Below, piece by piece: positions 55,537 through 64,000 of a stretch of 64,000 nt of DNA. A program made the position numbers and the translations under genes. How positions within the stretch are numbered: position 1 is the stretch's first letter; each line of letters begins with the position of its first letter. The DNA is from Actibacterium sp. 188UL27-1 (GTDB lineage Bacteria > Pseudomonadota > Alphaproteobacteria > Rhodobacterales > Rhodobacteraceae), in contig NZ_JAFEUL010000009.1 in assembly GCF_016901225.1 (NCBI RefSeq), positions 124,001 to 188,000 of the forward strand. Reading direction: 5' to 3'. The notes below the pieces were generated by a model, which was not told the DNA's origin, searched no databases, and worked only from the letters and a program-made list of their open reading frames with translations.

Positions 55537-56295
55537 TTAGGATGGCTTCTGCAAGGCGATTGCCGCCTCGCCCAAGCGTTGCGCTGCGGGTGCCGGGGAC
55601 GCTGCCAAACCATCAATATGACAGTCTTCGACCAAGCGACCATTCTGCAAAACCAAAACCCTGTCGGCGACTTCGCGCACCGCGCGCAAGTCATGGCTGA
55701 TGAACAAGACGGCGGCCCCGGTTTTCAGGGCCACCGCGTCAATCGCCAACAACGTCTCGCGTTCCGTCAGGACATCCAAACCAGTGGTGGGCTCATCGGC
55801 GATTAGAATCCGCGGACGCAGGATCAAGGCCATGGCGATCAGGACCCGCTGTTTCATGCCGCCCGACAATTGATATGGAAATTGCCCAGCGACCTGCGGA
55901 TCGAGTTGGACAGCCCGCAACGCTGCGGACACGCGATCGGACCCCGTACCACCAGCGATTTCCGCAAGTTGCGGGCCGATGCGCCGCCTCGGTGTAAGCG
56001 CCGTACCGGGGCTTTGGAAGATTTGAAAGACCGAAGAGCCGCGGAATTGGCGCCACGCCTTGGCAGAAAGATCGCTCAGATCGGTACCTTCCAAACAGAT
56101 CGAGCCCGCTCGCACGGCGATAGGTGAACGCAACAACCCGCAAATCGCAGCCGCTGTCAGCGATTTGCCAGAGCCGCTTTCACCGACAAGCCCCAGACGC
56201 TCGCCCGCTGCCACATCAAAGCTCACATCGTTAAGAAGCGGCGACTGGCCAGGAATGCCCACGGTCAGGCCACGCACGTTCAGGGCGGCTACCAT
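55537..56295 (-). CDS. Peptide/nickel ABC importer, ATP-binding subunit 1 (DppD/OppD-like)
   Basis: 252-aa ATPase: Walker A GLVGESGSGKSLTAAAICGL, signature YQLSGGMKQRVLIAMALILR, Walker B ILIADEPTTGLDVLTE, switch His in LFISHDLRAVREVADRV. Shorter than typical OppD (about 330 aa), lacking the C-terminal Cys-rich extension. Its start overlaps the DppC-like permease by 7 bp. Confidence 0.92.
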   Translation of the reverse strand: MVAALNVRGLTVGIPGQSPLLNDVSFDVAAGERLGLVGESGSGKSLTAAAICGLLRSPIAVRAGSICLEGTDLSDLSAKAWRQFRGSSVFQIFQSPGTALTPRRRIGPQLAEIAGGTGSDRVSAALRAVQLDPQVAGQFPYQLSGGMKQRVLIAMALILRPRILIADEPTTGLDVLTERETLLAIDAVALKTGAAVLFISHDLRAVREVADRVLVLQNGRLVEDCHIDGLAASPAPAAQRLGEAAIALQKPS

Positions 56296-57149
56296 ATGAA
56301 AGGCTCCCGCTGGTCAAGAAGATCCCGCAGCGCCTCCCCCACCAGGTTAAAGGCAAAAACCGCGAGCATCACGGCAAGGCCAGGCGCGAGCAGCATATGG
56401 GGGGCTGAGACAAGAAACGGGCGCGCCTCGTTCAACATCGCGCCCCATTCCGGTGTGGGCGGCTGCGCACCAATTCCCAGAAAGCTGAGGGAAGACAAGG
56501 CCAGCAGAACCGATGCCGTTTCAAGGGAAACAACAACGGCAAGCGGCGGCAGGATCTGCGGCAGAATGTGACGGATCACCACCCGTGTGCGGGACGCACC
56601 TGCCAGATAGGCGGCGCGCACGAAATCACGCTCTTTCGCCGAAAGCACCATGGCCCGCACAAGCCGCGCATTCGACGGCCACCAGGCAACCACAACCCCG
56701 ATTATGGACGCTTCCAAGGAGGCGCCAAGAAACCCGATGACGGCGAGGGCCAGAACAAGGGTCGGGAAGGCCAGAACGATGTCTGCCACACGCATCATCA
56801 CCATATCGACCCGGCCGCCAGTCAATCCGGCAAGCAGCCCCCAGGGCAGCGCGATTGCCAGGATCGCCGCCATAGTAGCTAAGGCCGCACCAAGTGAAAT
56901 TGGGATCGCCGCCAAAAGGCGCGACAGAACATCTCGCCCCAGATGATCGGTGCCAAGGGGATGGGCGGCAGATGGCGGAGCAAGCCGGGCGAGCAGGTCC
57001 ATTTCTTCGGGCGAGGATAGATCAAAAAAGCCGGTGCCGATCCAGAGGGTCGCATACATGATCAGCAACCCAAGGCCAATGACAAGGCCGACGCGTCCCG
57101 GTGTGATGCCCAGCCGGATGACAGGAATGCGGATGGCGCGATCAGCCAT
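56289..57149 (-). CDS. Peptide/nickel ABC importer, permease 2 (DppC-like)
   Basis: 286-aa inner-membrane permease with LAPPSAAHPLGTDHLGRDVL, the characteristic N-terminal TDxxGRD block of DppC/NikC proteins, several hydrophobic helices and the cytoplasmic EAA-type loop (YLAGASRTRVVIRHILPQIL). Overlaps the DppB gene upstream and the DppD gene downstream. Confidence 0.93.
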   Translation of the reverse strand: MADRAIRIPVIRLGITPGRVGLVIGLGLLIMYATLWIGTGFFDLSSPEEMDLLARLAPPSAAHPLGTDHLGRDVLSRLLAAIPISLGAALATMAAILAIALPWGLLAGLTGGRVDMVMMRVADIVLAFPTLVLALAVIGFLGASLEASIIGVVVAWWPSNARLVRAMVLSAKERDFVRAAYLAGASRTRVVIRHILPQILPPLAVVVSLETASVLLALSSLSFLGIGAQPPTPEWGAMLNEARPFLVSAPHMLLAPGLAVMLAVFAFNLVGEALRDLLDQREPFIW

Positions 57150-58080
57150 CGCCCAACTTGCGCCGCAGCTGTGGATCGCACAAAATCACAACGATATCTG
57201 CCAGCAGGCTCATCTTGAAAAAGATGAGCCCCATGAAAACCAGATAGCCCTGAATCAGTGGAAAATCCCGTTGACCGATGGCCTGAAGGATCAGTTGCCC
57301 CAGACCTGGCCAACCAAATATCGTTTCGACGATCACTGCCCCACCAAGAAGCCCACCAAACGTGTTCGCCCAAGCCGTCGCCAAGGGGCCGATGATTTGC
57401 GGGGCGATATGGCCAAATAGAATACGCATCGGGCCCAGGCCCTTTGCGATGGCAAGGCGCACGTAATCCTCGCATCGTTCCGCCTGCACACGTTCATAGA
57501 CAAACCGACCCAAAGCCGCGCCCGCACCGAGGCTGAGTGTCAATGCCGGAAGCACCAGATCAGAGACGGAGCCATCCCCAACAAGTCGTGCCCAGCCAAG
57601 CTGCAAAATGAATGCGTGGATCAGCAAAAGCGCAAGCCAGAATGGCGGCACGGAGACGAGAAGGATGGTCAAAATCCGAATACCCGGAGACATCACGGAT
57701 CCCGCTGTGACAGCTAAAATCCCCAGAGCAAGAGAAACTGCCATGGCACCGACCAGGCCCGTAAACGCCAGGATCAGCGTAGCTGGCATATACAACCCGA
57801 TCTCTGTTGCCACACTCCGCCCGGTGGCCACGGACATGCCGAAATCAAACTGGACCGCCCGTCCCAGCCACTGAATGTATCGCACCAAAAACGGCTGATC
57901 GAGGCCGTATTCAGCCTTGATTGCAGCGATATCCTCTGGTTTTGGCACCACCCCCATGGCGCGTAATTCCATCATAACCGGATCCCCCGGAGCGATTGCC
58001 ACAACAGCAAATGCCACAAAGGACATTCCAAACAATGTGGGCAGCGTTGCACCCAGACGGATGAGAAGAAAACGCAGCAT
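57142..58080 (-). CDS. Peptide/nickel ABC importer, permease 1 (DppB-like)
   Basis: 312-aa permease starting MLRFLLIRLGATLPTLFGMS, a typical DppB/NikB N-terminus, then VVAIAPGDPVMMELR, IKAEYGLDQPFLVRYIQWLG and the EAA loop (LAIAKGLGPMRILFGHIAPQ). I trimmed the start to ATG 58080; the frame is open to 58116. The stop overlaps the DppC start. Confidence 0.93.
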   Translation of the reverse strand: MLRFLLIRLGATLPTLFGMSFVAFAVVAIAPGDPVMMELRAMGVVPKPEDIAAIKAEYGLDQPFLVRYIQWLGRAVQFDFGMSVATGRSVATEIGLYMPATLILAFTGLVGAMAVSLALGILAVTAGSVMSPGIRILTILLVSVPPFWLALLLIHAFILQLGWARLVGDGSVSDLVLPALTLSLGAGAALGRFVYERVQAERCEDYVRLAIAKGLGPMRILFGHIAPQIIGPLATAWANTFGGLLGGAVIVETIFGWPGLGQLILQAIGQRDFPLIQGYLVFMGLIFFKMSLLADIVVILCDPQLRRKLGDG

Positions 58081-58122
58081 CAGATTAAGCGGGGAGCCAT
58101 GGGCTCCCCACCGCATGGCAAC

Positions 58123-59667
58123 CTATTGGCCAAGGCTGACATTGCCGTAATCAATCCAATCCTCGTACTCCGACATCGTGACCGTGATACCCGGCCGCGA
58201 GAGCGAGAAATTGGGAACCGTCAATATCGGAATCGTGGAGACGTGATCATCAACGATGGATCGGTAAGCCTCTCGAACCAGATCGATCACCTCTTCCCGG
58301 CTTCCGGCGACACGAGATGCCTGGGCAAGCTCATCCACGTTTTCGCCAGGCGATGTGACGGCGTAACCCCACGGACTCATCGTGGTAAACACGTTATAAA
58401 GCAGGTAGGTCGGATCGGTGTTATTGTTCGACGCAAATTCAAGAAACATGTCTGCCGCGCCCGGTCCAAAATAGGTGTCGTTGTAGACACCACTGTCATC
58501 AACTTCGACAATCTCGATATCAACGCCCACGGCCGCAAACATCTGATCCAGCATTTCGGGCATTGGCTTGACGGTCGATACATTGGGATAGGCCGCCACC
58601 ATGCGCAGCGACAACGGACGCCCGTCCCTTTCACGGACGCCATTGGCGCCCATCGTCCAGCCAGCTTCATCAAGCAACGCGTTGGCCTTTGCCTGGTCAA
58701 AGGTGAAACCTTTTGCGTGATCGTCCCCCAAATCGAACATCCAGCCCGGCAAGATGGTCCTGGCCGGTTGGCCAAATCCGCCATAGAGCACCTGCGCCAA
58801 CGTTTCGCGGTCAATCGCATGGGCCAGGGCCTTGCGCAGATTCAGATCATTGGCGGCAATGTCGTAGGGCGCATTGCCCTGCATGTTGAACATCAGCGCT
58901 GCATAGCGGATCGGTCGACTTTGATGCAGGATCACAGACCCGTCCTGCGGCATCGACAGCATCATTTGCGGTGTGACCTCACCGATCACATCAACCTCGC
59001 CATTTTGCAGCGCCAGAAGACGAGCATTATCATCACTGATGAAACGGAATGTCAGTGTCTCGACGTTTGGCGCCTCTCCCCAATAATCTGGATTGCGTCG
59101 CATGGTGATCTGTTGCTTTGGCTCGTAGCTCTCCAATAAATAGGGGCCAGTCCCAATCGGGTTCTCGGCCAAAGTGCCTGTCGGCAGAAAAAGCGATGTG
59201 CCACGATGGGTCATATTTTCGATTACCATCGACGAGTCGACCTCGGAACGGAACGAGATCTGATAGTCGCTCAGCTTTTCAAAGCTTTCCTGATCAAGCT
59301 GCAGGAAATCAGAGCGGTTATTGTCATAAAGCTTAAGCGATGCGATTGCCGTGTCCGCATTGAAAGGCGTGCCTTCTGAGAAGGTTACCCCCTCCCGCAG
59401 CGTCACCGTGTAAAGCCCATCAGCGTAGCTCCAGTCTTGGAACAGCAACGGGCTGGGGTTGAAGTTTTCATCCGGTTTGACCGCGGTTTCCGCGATCTGC
59501 GCAGCCGGTCGACGAGTGGTGAAGCTAAACCGGTCCTGCTTAATGCTGTAGCGGTCTGCTTTGACGGCAACCGTGAGTTGGGTTTGGGCAGAGGCCGTGG
59601 AGGCCGCAAACGGAACGGATATGAGCGCGGCCACCGCCAAACAGGCTGCCATAGGAAGCTTTGACAT
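58123..59667 (-). CDS. Family 5 solute-binding protein of the peptide/nickel importer
   Basis: 514-aa periplasmic binding protein with a signal peptide (AALISVPFAASTASAQ) and the family-5 layout: WSYADGLYTVTLREGVTFSE, IGTGPYLLESYEPKQQITMR, RNPDYWGEAP, ALAHAIDRETLAQVLYGGFG. It is the first gene of the operon. Ligand (peptide, opine, nickel chelate) cannot be told. The operon's position beside the Ser-Asp-rich protein island raises the possibility of uptake of related peptides, which is speculation. Confidence 0.93.
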   Translation of the reverse strand: MSKLPMAACLAVAALISVPFAASTASAQTQLTVAVKADRYSIKQDRFSFTTRRPAAQIAETAVKPDENFNPSPLLFQDWSYADGLYTVTLREGVTFSEGTPFNADTAIASLKLYDNNRSDFLQLDQESFEKLSDYQISFRSEVDSSMVIENMTHRGTSLFLPTGTLAENPIGTGPYLLESYEPKQQITMRRNPDYWGEAPNVETLTFRFISDDNARLLALQNGEVDVIGEVTPQMMLSMPQDGSVILHQSRPIRYAALMFNMQGNAPYDIAANDLNLRKALAHAIDRETLAQVLYGGFGQPARTILPGWMFDLGDDHAKGFTFDQAKANALLDEAGWTMGANGVRERDGRPLSLRMVAAYPNVSTVKPMPEMLDQMFAAVGVDIEIVEVDDSGVYNDTYFGPGAADMFLEFASNNNTDPTYLLYNVFTTMSPWGYAVTSPGENVDELAQASRVAGSREEVIDLVREAYRSIVDDHVSTIPILTVPNFSLSRPGITVTMSEYEDWIDYGNVSLGQ

Positions 59668-59696
59668 TCTTGGTCCTTGAAAATGCTGTTCATGTA

Positions 59697-59719
59697 CGAC
59701 TGAGGATTCAGCTCAGTCG
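59697..59719 (-). terminator. Inverted repeat at the end of the small exported-protein gene
   Basis: CGACTGAG-gattcag-CTCAGTCG, a perfect 8-bp stem overlapping the stop codon (59708-59710) of the upstream minus-strand gene and lying about 30 bp before the binding-protein gene. No T-run on the minus strand, so strength as a terminator is doubtful. Confidence 0.45.
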
Positions 59720-60100
59720 CGGTGGTCCGCGCGTGTCGTGAGACCAGTACATGGGGCGTAGATCGGCAAGCTGGGCTCGGTCCGGCCAGCGTACCGCAAT
59801 CATTCCAAGCAGACGTGGTTCGTCGCGCGTGGGGCGCTCAAGAATTGCCAGACCTTGGGTCGCTAAAAAATCGCAATTCGAGTTGGTGACAGTCTCTCGC
59901 CCACCATCTTCGGTCGGCACAACGATCGTGCGCAGCGTATCCCCGGCACATATGACATAGGTGATAGACGTCCCCTGAGCCAAGACCATGGCTCCGGGTG
60001 GGCGGGCCACCAGGGCAACACAAAACGACATGATGAGCGCTATCGAAACTGCCCAATTTCCGACTGTCTTCGGGATCATGTCCGGCCTGCGATGAAACAT
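59708..60100 (-). CDS. Small predicted exported protein, uncharacterised
   Basis: 130 aa from ATG 60100 (or 123 from ATG 60079). A hydrophobic segment (VSIALIMSFCVALVARPPGA) near the N-terminus suggests a signal or anchor. The exported part has two Cys (VICAGDTLRTIVVP; NSNCDFLATQGLAIL). It resembles small DUF2946-like periplasmic proteins only loosely. Further upstream codons (open to 60316) are not protein-like. It precedes the importer operon on the same strand. Confidence 0.6.
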   Translation of the reverse strand: MFHRRPDMIPKTVGNWAVSIALIMSFCVALVARPPGAMVLAQGTSITYVICAGDTLRTIVVPTEDGGRETVTNSNCDFLATQGLAILERPTRDEPRLLGMIAVRWPDRAQLADLRPMYWSHDTRGPPRLS

Positions 60101-60279
60101 TGACACGACACTATGCCCATCAAATTCACAGCAACTCAAGCATGATCTTATCACTATCATCTGCGCCCTAACGAGAATGCGCGCCGCCTCAATCAGAGTT
60201 GGTTCGACGAATGTGAACGGGTGAGTTATGTGGGTTCTGCGCTCGTGATCCGGCAGCGTGCCGGGACGACGGAGTGAAG

Positions 60280-60662
60280 ATGGCGAGACGACCGAGACGG
60301 AACCACAGCCCTGCATTCAAGGCGAAAGTCGCGTTGGCGGCTTTGAAGGGCGACAAGGGTGTGAAGGATCAGAAAAGCGTCCAGTGGACGGTTTTCCATG
60401 AAGCACGGGCGAACCTGCGACGCAGTTCGATGTTCTTCCCAATCGGATCAAGCAGTGGAAGGATCAGCTCCTCGATGGGGTGACGGATGTCTTTGATGAC
60501 AAACCGGAAGCGTCTAAAGAGCCCGAGATTGATGCCAAATCGTTGTACGCAAAGATTGGCCAGCTGACGCTGGAAAATGATTTTTTGGGAGAAGCGCTCG
60601 CCAAGGCCGGTCTGTTGGGGAGGCCAAGCAAAGCAGGTGTAGATCTGGCAGGTAAAAAGTAG
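60280..60662 (+). pseudogene. IS3-family OrfA remnant, frameshifted and truncated
   Basis: Starts MARRPRRNHSPAFKAKVALA, the usual OrfA N-terminus of IS3-type elements. After LKGDK the sequence is replaced by unrelated codons, and the OrfA frame resumes in another phase near 60413 (QFDVLPNRIKQWKDQLLDG ... LTLENDFLGEALAKAGLL), ending at 60662. OrfB is absent and no terminal inverted repeats were recognised. It is an inactive relic between the importer operon and the sensor gene, and a sign of past insertion at the island's edge. Confidence 0.85.
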
Positions 60663-60743
60663 TCGTTCGATACCAGACGTTCGGACGAACATTCTTTACC
60701 TTGCGCTTTGTCGTGCAGCGGTCGCTGCTAGCGTCATGGGTCC

Positions 60744-62192
60744 TCAGGCGGGTCTGCGGAGGCGACCTGGTTTACGGGCAGCCCGAACCGTTGCGGTCTT
60801 TGCCTGCCAAATGGTGCGAACCTGGACCGAGCCGTCATCATGCTGCTCAAAACCGATGGTTGCGCCAAGGGCGTCTTGAAGCAGTTCGGAAAGGCAGGAC
60901 CGCTCATCAATTACTACCTCGACCGGTGGCTCCCCGGTGGCAGGGCTTCCGATCACCTCTAGCGCTACGACCACCCCCTTTTCACCGGGTTCGGTGCACA
61001 AACGAACACGGACATGTTTGATACCGCTGCTTTTTGCGACCTGCCCGATGACCCCGAGCATCAGCCGCAGTGTCGTCACAGGTGGCCCGGCGATTTTCCG
61101 AACCCCGTCGTCATCGTAATCAATTTCGATTGTTTGCTCACTTTGATCTGTCAGATGGCGGACAGCCACTACTGCAGTCTTGGCCAGTTCGACAGGACAA
61201 AACGGGCATTCCTGTTCCATCGGCGGTAAGGAATCATTTTCGATCTGGGTCGCAAACCCATTCAAAGCCGCGCGAACAACGGCATTAAGGCGGGAGATGT
61301 CGATGAGTTTCTGGCGCTGTTCCGGCGTAAACTCACCAGTGCCAAAGCTGACGATCGATTGTTCAGTTGCACCGATCGGAACCGATAGTTCGTCACGAAG
61401 TTTCTGAACGCCAGTCCGAGTGTATCCCACCAGTTCGTCAGACGTTTTGCGGGACATCTCTGCTTCCGCCCAGGCATCTTCAGCGTCTTCGAGCGCGGCA
61501 AAGGCCTCAGCTTCCTGCTGTTTCAATTGAACGTTGTTTTCTTCAAGATCTTCAACCGCCTGCACAATAGTCCGGTGAGCTGGGCGAAAGATGAAGACAC
61601 CCTCTAGGAACAAGGCGAAAATTGCTAGGCCATAGCCAATGTAACCCCATGTGTCACCGACCCTGTCTAGTCGCTTCGCTTCATCCTCAAAGGTCGTCAC
61701 TGCTGTGTTCAAATTGAAGAGTAGACCGTCGGAACCTATCTCTGCCATTCGCTTGTACGCGTCTGATCGTTCCGCAATCGGGCCATCAAGAACATGTCCG
61801 GTATCTTCAATAAACCGTCGTGACATGTCATCAAGCCGGGGTCCGTCGTCGGCAAAATAGATGCCATGTGACGCGGGAGAGAGCGGTCTTTCCACCTCTG
61901 ACACCAGGGTATCATGAGATGTCAGGAACAAAGCATGCGCCTCCCGCAAAGCTTGTTCCGCGTTAGCATCCCTGTAATCGGCGCCAGTGTGTTTCTGCCC
62001 AAAATAAAGAATACGCTGCGAGAGCATGCGCTGCCGCCCGCTTATATTGATATCGCTGGCTGCTCGGGCCACATCACCACCAAACAGTATACCCGCAAAA
62101 TGCGAGAATGTAATCAACGAGAATAGTAGTGTCAGTGCCAGAATGTAGCTGACCCACAAACGACGCGGATCTATCAAGTCAAATCGTGGCAT
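60744..62192 (-). CDS. PilJ-N sensor with pseudo-histidine-kinase C-terminus
   Basis: 482 aa. Two transmembrane helices (about 13-37 and 183-202) bracket a periplasmic PilJ/NarX-type domain (INISGRQRMLSQRILYFGQK). A coiled coil (about 205-250) leads to a region laid out like a kinase dimerisation domain, SDELVGYTRTGVQKLRDELS-VPI, but with Asp267 where the phospho-His should be. The following ATPase-like region (VTTLRLMLGVIGQVAKSSGI) lacks recognisable N, G1 and G2 boxes. I therefore call it a non-catalytic sensor. Start trimmed to ATG 62192 (MPRFDLIDPRR). The signal is unknown. Confidence 0.75.
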   Translation of the reverse strand: MPRFDLIDPRRLWVSYILALTLLFSLITFSHFAGILFGGDVARAASDINISGRQRMLSQRILYFGQKHTGADYRDANAEQALREAHALFLTSHDTLVSEVERPLSPASHGIYFADDGPRLDDMSRRFIEDTGHVLDGPIAERSDAYKRMAEIGSDGLLFNLNTAVTTFEDEAKRLDRVGDTWGYIGYGLAIFALFLEGVFIFRPAHRTIVQAVEDLEENNVQLKQQEAEAFAALEDAEDAWAEAEMSRKTSDELVGYTRTGVQKLRDELSVPIGATEQSIVSFGTGEFTPEQRQKLIDISRLNAVVRAALNGFATQIENDSLPPMEQECPFCPVELAKTAVVAVRHLTDQSEQTIEIDYDDDGVRKIAGPPVTTLRLMLGVIGQVAKSSGIKHVRVRLCTEPGEKGVVVALEVIGSPATGEPPVEVVIDERSCLSELLQDALGATIGFEQHDDGSVQVRTIWQAKTATVRAARKPGRLRRPA

Positions 62193-62350
62193 CTCCGCCC
62201 CCAAGGTTCGTCACCTTGAAGCTTTATCCGAAGACCATTTACATAAGCTTTCACGCTCCACGCCACGCCACACCAGTCTTGGGGCGCAGCGTGGGTATCT
62301 GCCAGATCTGTACCGGCAGCACAGTCCCTTTTTATTGGAACAAGTGCGCG

Positions 62351-64000
62351 TCAACCTTCCATCGCATAGGCATTGTCCTGTTGCCCGGTGTCACGGTCCT
62401 CCTCGACCTGCTCCGGTGGTTCATCCATGGCGGAGTGATCGTCGATCGACTGGTCCTGATCAGGGCCCGCACCATGGTCCGGATCTGACCATAAGGACAT
62501 GTCCACCGCTTCCGCCTCGCCTTCCGGCAACTCCACCTCGATGGTGAATTCAGCCGTCCGCGTAAGCTCGGCCCCATTAAAGATCGTCCCCGTTGCTTCA
62601 ATCCGGGCCGTCACATCTTCGGCCATTCCGTCGGGCAGGGTAACCTCCATGACCCCGACATCCCAATCCGTCAGATCCAGCGGGCCATCGGTGACGAGCG
62701 TTGCGTTGGTTCCATCGCTCACCCAACTCCCCGCGGGAAGACCGTCCAGCACGACATGCGACACGGCATCCAAGCCATCAACGTTGACGCCAAAATGCGC
62801 GAGACCGGACAGATCTGTCGAGGGCATGTCATGGGACGGCACGGTCTCATAGCCGCCCTCCGTATCCGGCCCTCGATAGTCAAACTTCAAGCCAGCGCGC
62901 CCATGATTTTCGAAATAACGGATCTCTATATCATGAATGCCAGGCTCAAGCTCGACCTCACCATCGCGGTTACGAAATCCATGTAACCCGTCGTTCTCCA
63001 CAACTTCGGTTCCATTGATAAACAATCTTGCTCCATCGTCGGCGGCGAGACGGAAGTCGTAAATGCCTCCTTCCTCGATCGAGATCTCTCCGGTCACTCT
63101 GGCTGCGAACTGGTTTTTTGCGCCACCTTCCCAAAAACTGTCGTGGGAGTTCTTGAAGTCGATTTGATCGAACAGCCCTTCGGCAACCGGTGTGGCATCG
63201 AAGTCGACATCCTCCAACCGGCTGAGGCGGCTGTCCTCTTCGAAAAACTCAACGTGAAATCCCGTTTCGATGAGCGGTGCGCCATGGGCATGGCTGGCAT
63301 CCGAAACCTCGATATTCAGCGTTGCCGTTGCGGTCGTGCCGAACCCGTCATTGCCTGATATCTCCGCATCCACGGGTCCTTCAAACCCGAGGGGTGGCGT
63401 GATCTGAAGTTGCGACAGATCCCACCCGTCAAGGGATAGCGGCGCGCCAGTTGTTTCCGCACTGACGTCACCCGCAGTCAACACAAAGCCCGGAGGCATA
63501 CCCTCTATCGTGACCTCCTGTGGCACATCATCCAGCGGAAGATCGACGCTGACCGCAACAGGCAAACCATCGATACCGGTCAGAGCATCGGGATCGCTGG
63601 CAACCACGTTGGTCGGCCCATCGATCCCTGGCCCGTCCCATTCCAGGTTTAGGCCAGCCCGTCCATAATTCTCGAAATAGATCACCTCGATCGCATGTGG
63701 TCCTGGCTCAAGTTCCAATTCCACCGTCTCGCGCCGAAAGGAATGAACGCCGTCATTGTCGATTACCGGTCGGCCATCGATAAATAGCATCGCTCCATCA
63801 TCCGCAGCGAGGGTAAAGGAATACGTCCCTGCCTCAGAGACATCGATTTGGCCTTCAATCTGCGCCCCGAATGTATCGCGCGCGCCCCCTTCCCAGAAAC
63901 TATCATGTCCGTTTTTATAGTCGATCTCGGTAATGCCCTCTTGATGGGTCGGGGTGCCGTTCCAGTCGATATCACTGAGTTGGCGGATCGACCCGTCGAC
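62351..64000 (-). CDS. PA14-repeat surface or secreted protein (5' part outside window)
   Basis: The frame is open from the stop at 62351 to the window end (550 codons). Two PA14-type modules are visible, each with a SFWEGGA block, an ADDGA(M/R)LFI(D/N)G block and an EPGxHxIExxYFENxGRAGL block. Between and after them lie beta-sandwich stretches with cadherin-like character (e.g. LDGWDLSQLQITPPLGFEGP). The C-terminus is strongly acidic (Asp/Glu/Gln-rich) with no anchor or RTX repeats visible. Such proteins often bind carbohydrates at the cell surface. The start and N-terminal domains are not in the window. Confidence 0.85.
   Translation of the reverse strand, partial: VDGSIRQLSDIDWNGTPTHQEGITEIDYKNGHDSFWEGGARDTFGAQIEGQIDVSEAGTYSFTLAADDGAMLFIDGRPVIDNDGVHSFRRETVELELEPGPHAIEVIYFENYGRAGLNLEWDGPGIDGPTNVVASDPDALTGIDGLPVAVSVDLPLDDVPQEVTIEGMPPGFVLTAGDVSAETTGAPLSLDGWDLSQLQITPPLGFEGPVDAEISGNDGFGTTATATLNIEVSDASHAHGAPLIETGFHVEFFEEDSRLSRLEDVDFDATPVAEGLFDQIDFKNSHDSFWEGGAKNQFAARVTGEISIEEGGIYDFRLAADDGARLFINGTEVVENDGLHGFRNRDGEVELEPGIHDIEIRYFENHGRAGLKFDYRGPDTEGGYETVPSHDMPSTDLSGLAHFGVNVDGLDAVSHVVLDGLPAGSWVSDGTNATLVTDGPLDLTDWDVGVMEVTLPDGMAEDVTARIEATGTIFNGAELTRTAEFTIEVELPEGEAEAVDMSLWSDPDHGAGPDQDQSIDDHSAMDEPPEQVEEDRDTGQQDNAYAMEG

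Overview
The window looks like the chromosome of an aerobic anoxygenic phototrophic alphaproteobacterium of the Rhodobacteraceae (Roseobacter group). The evidence is a photosynthesis-gene-cluster arm in the order bchN-bchF / ppaA-ppsR / bchG-pucC-like-bchP-idi with PpsR-type TGT-N12-ACA palindromes, a fragmented late-cobalt-insertion (CobN) cobalamin gene set, a GTG-started SMC, and high G+C with tight ATGA/TGATG gene overlaps. No rRNA, tRNA or CRISPR array was seen.

Layout. 1-10.3 kb: bacteriochlorophyll synthesis and its regulators, with a PAS-GGDEF-EAL cyclic-di-GMP enzyme inserted between ppsR and bchG. 10.5-21.3 kb: a serralysin-type RTX metalloprotease, dapD, a LOG-family protein, a PAS sensor, dapE, RNase R and a lytic transglycosylase. 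21.3-28.0 kb (minus strand): cobM, a cbiG-cobJ fusion, cobI, cobL, cobH and cbiX. 28.4-33.4 kb: a glutathionyl-hydroquinone reductase, an atypical receiver protein, a DUF1636 protein, cobC, cobD and a second lytic transglycosylase. 33.4-40.8 kb (minus strand): cupin, cobO, two small lipoproteins (one on the plus strand), cobN, a GNAT enzyme and cobW. 41.1-44.5 kb: smc.

45.1-54.4 kb is the most unusual part and I know of no described system like it. It holds two small proteins (99 and 102 aa) that share an N-terminal T-D-L-x-x-P-V-S-F-G-G-G-G block followed by Ser-Asp runs. Each is preceded by the same two-hairpin leader architecture and followed by a further hairpin and a predicted secreted protein with an EExxH motif (the first DUF2927-like). 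Around these pairs lie an aspartyl/asparaginyl beta-hydroxylase, an HlyC-type acyltransferase with intact His23/Asp94, an HExxH-peptidase fused to a second, degenerate HlyC-like domain, an SCP2-cupin protein, and a type I export ABC protein plus HlyD adaptor. I read this as an island that makes, modifies (acylation, hydroxylation) and secretes small Ser-Asp-rich proteins. The parts are visible in the sequence; the pathway is inference.

54.8-59.7 kb (minus strand): a complete dipeptide/nickel-type ABC importer. 59.7-64 kb: a small exported protein, an IS3-family remnant, a PilJ-N sensor with a pseudo-kinase-like C-terminus, and the 3' part of a PA14-repeat surface protein that runs off the window.

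Photosynthesis and B12 are linked in this window: PpaA/AerR belongs to a cobalamin-binding family, and the corrin pathway genes lie 11-30 kb away.
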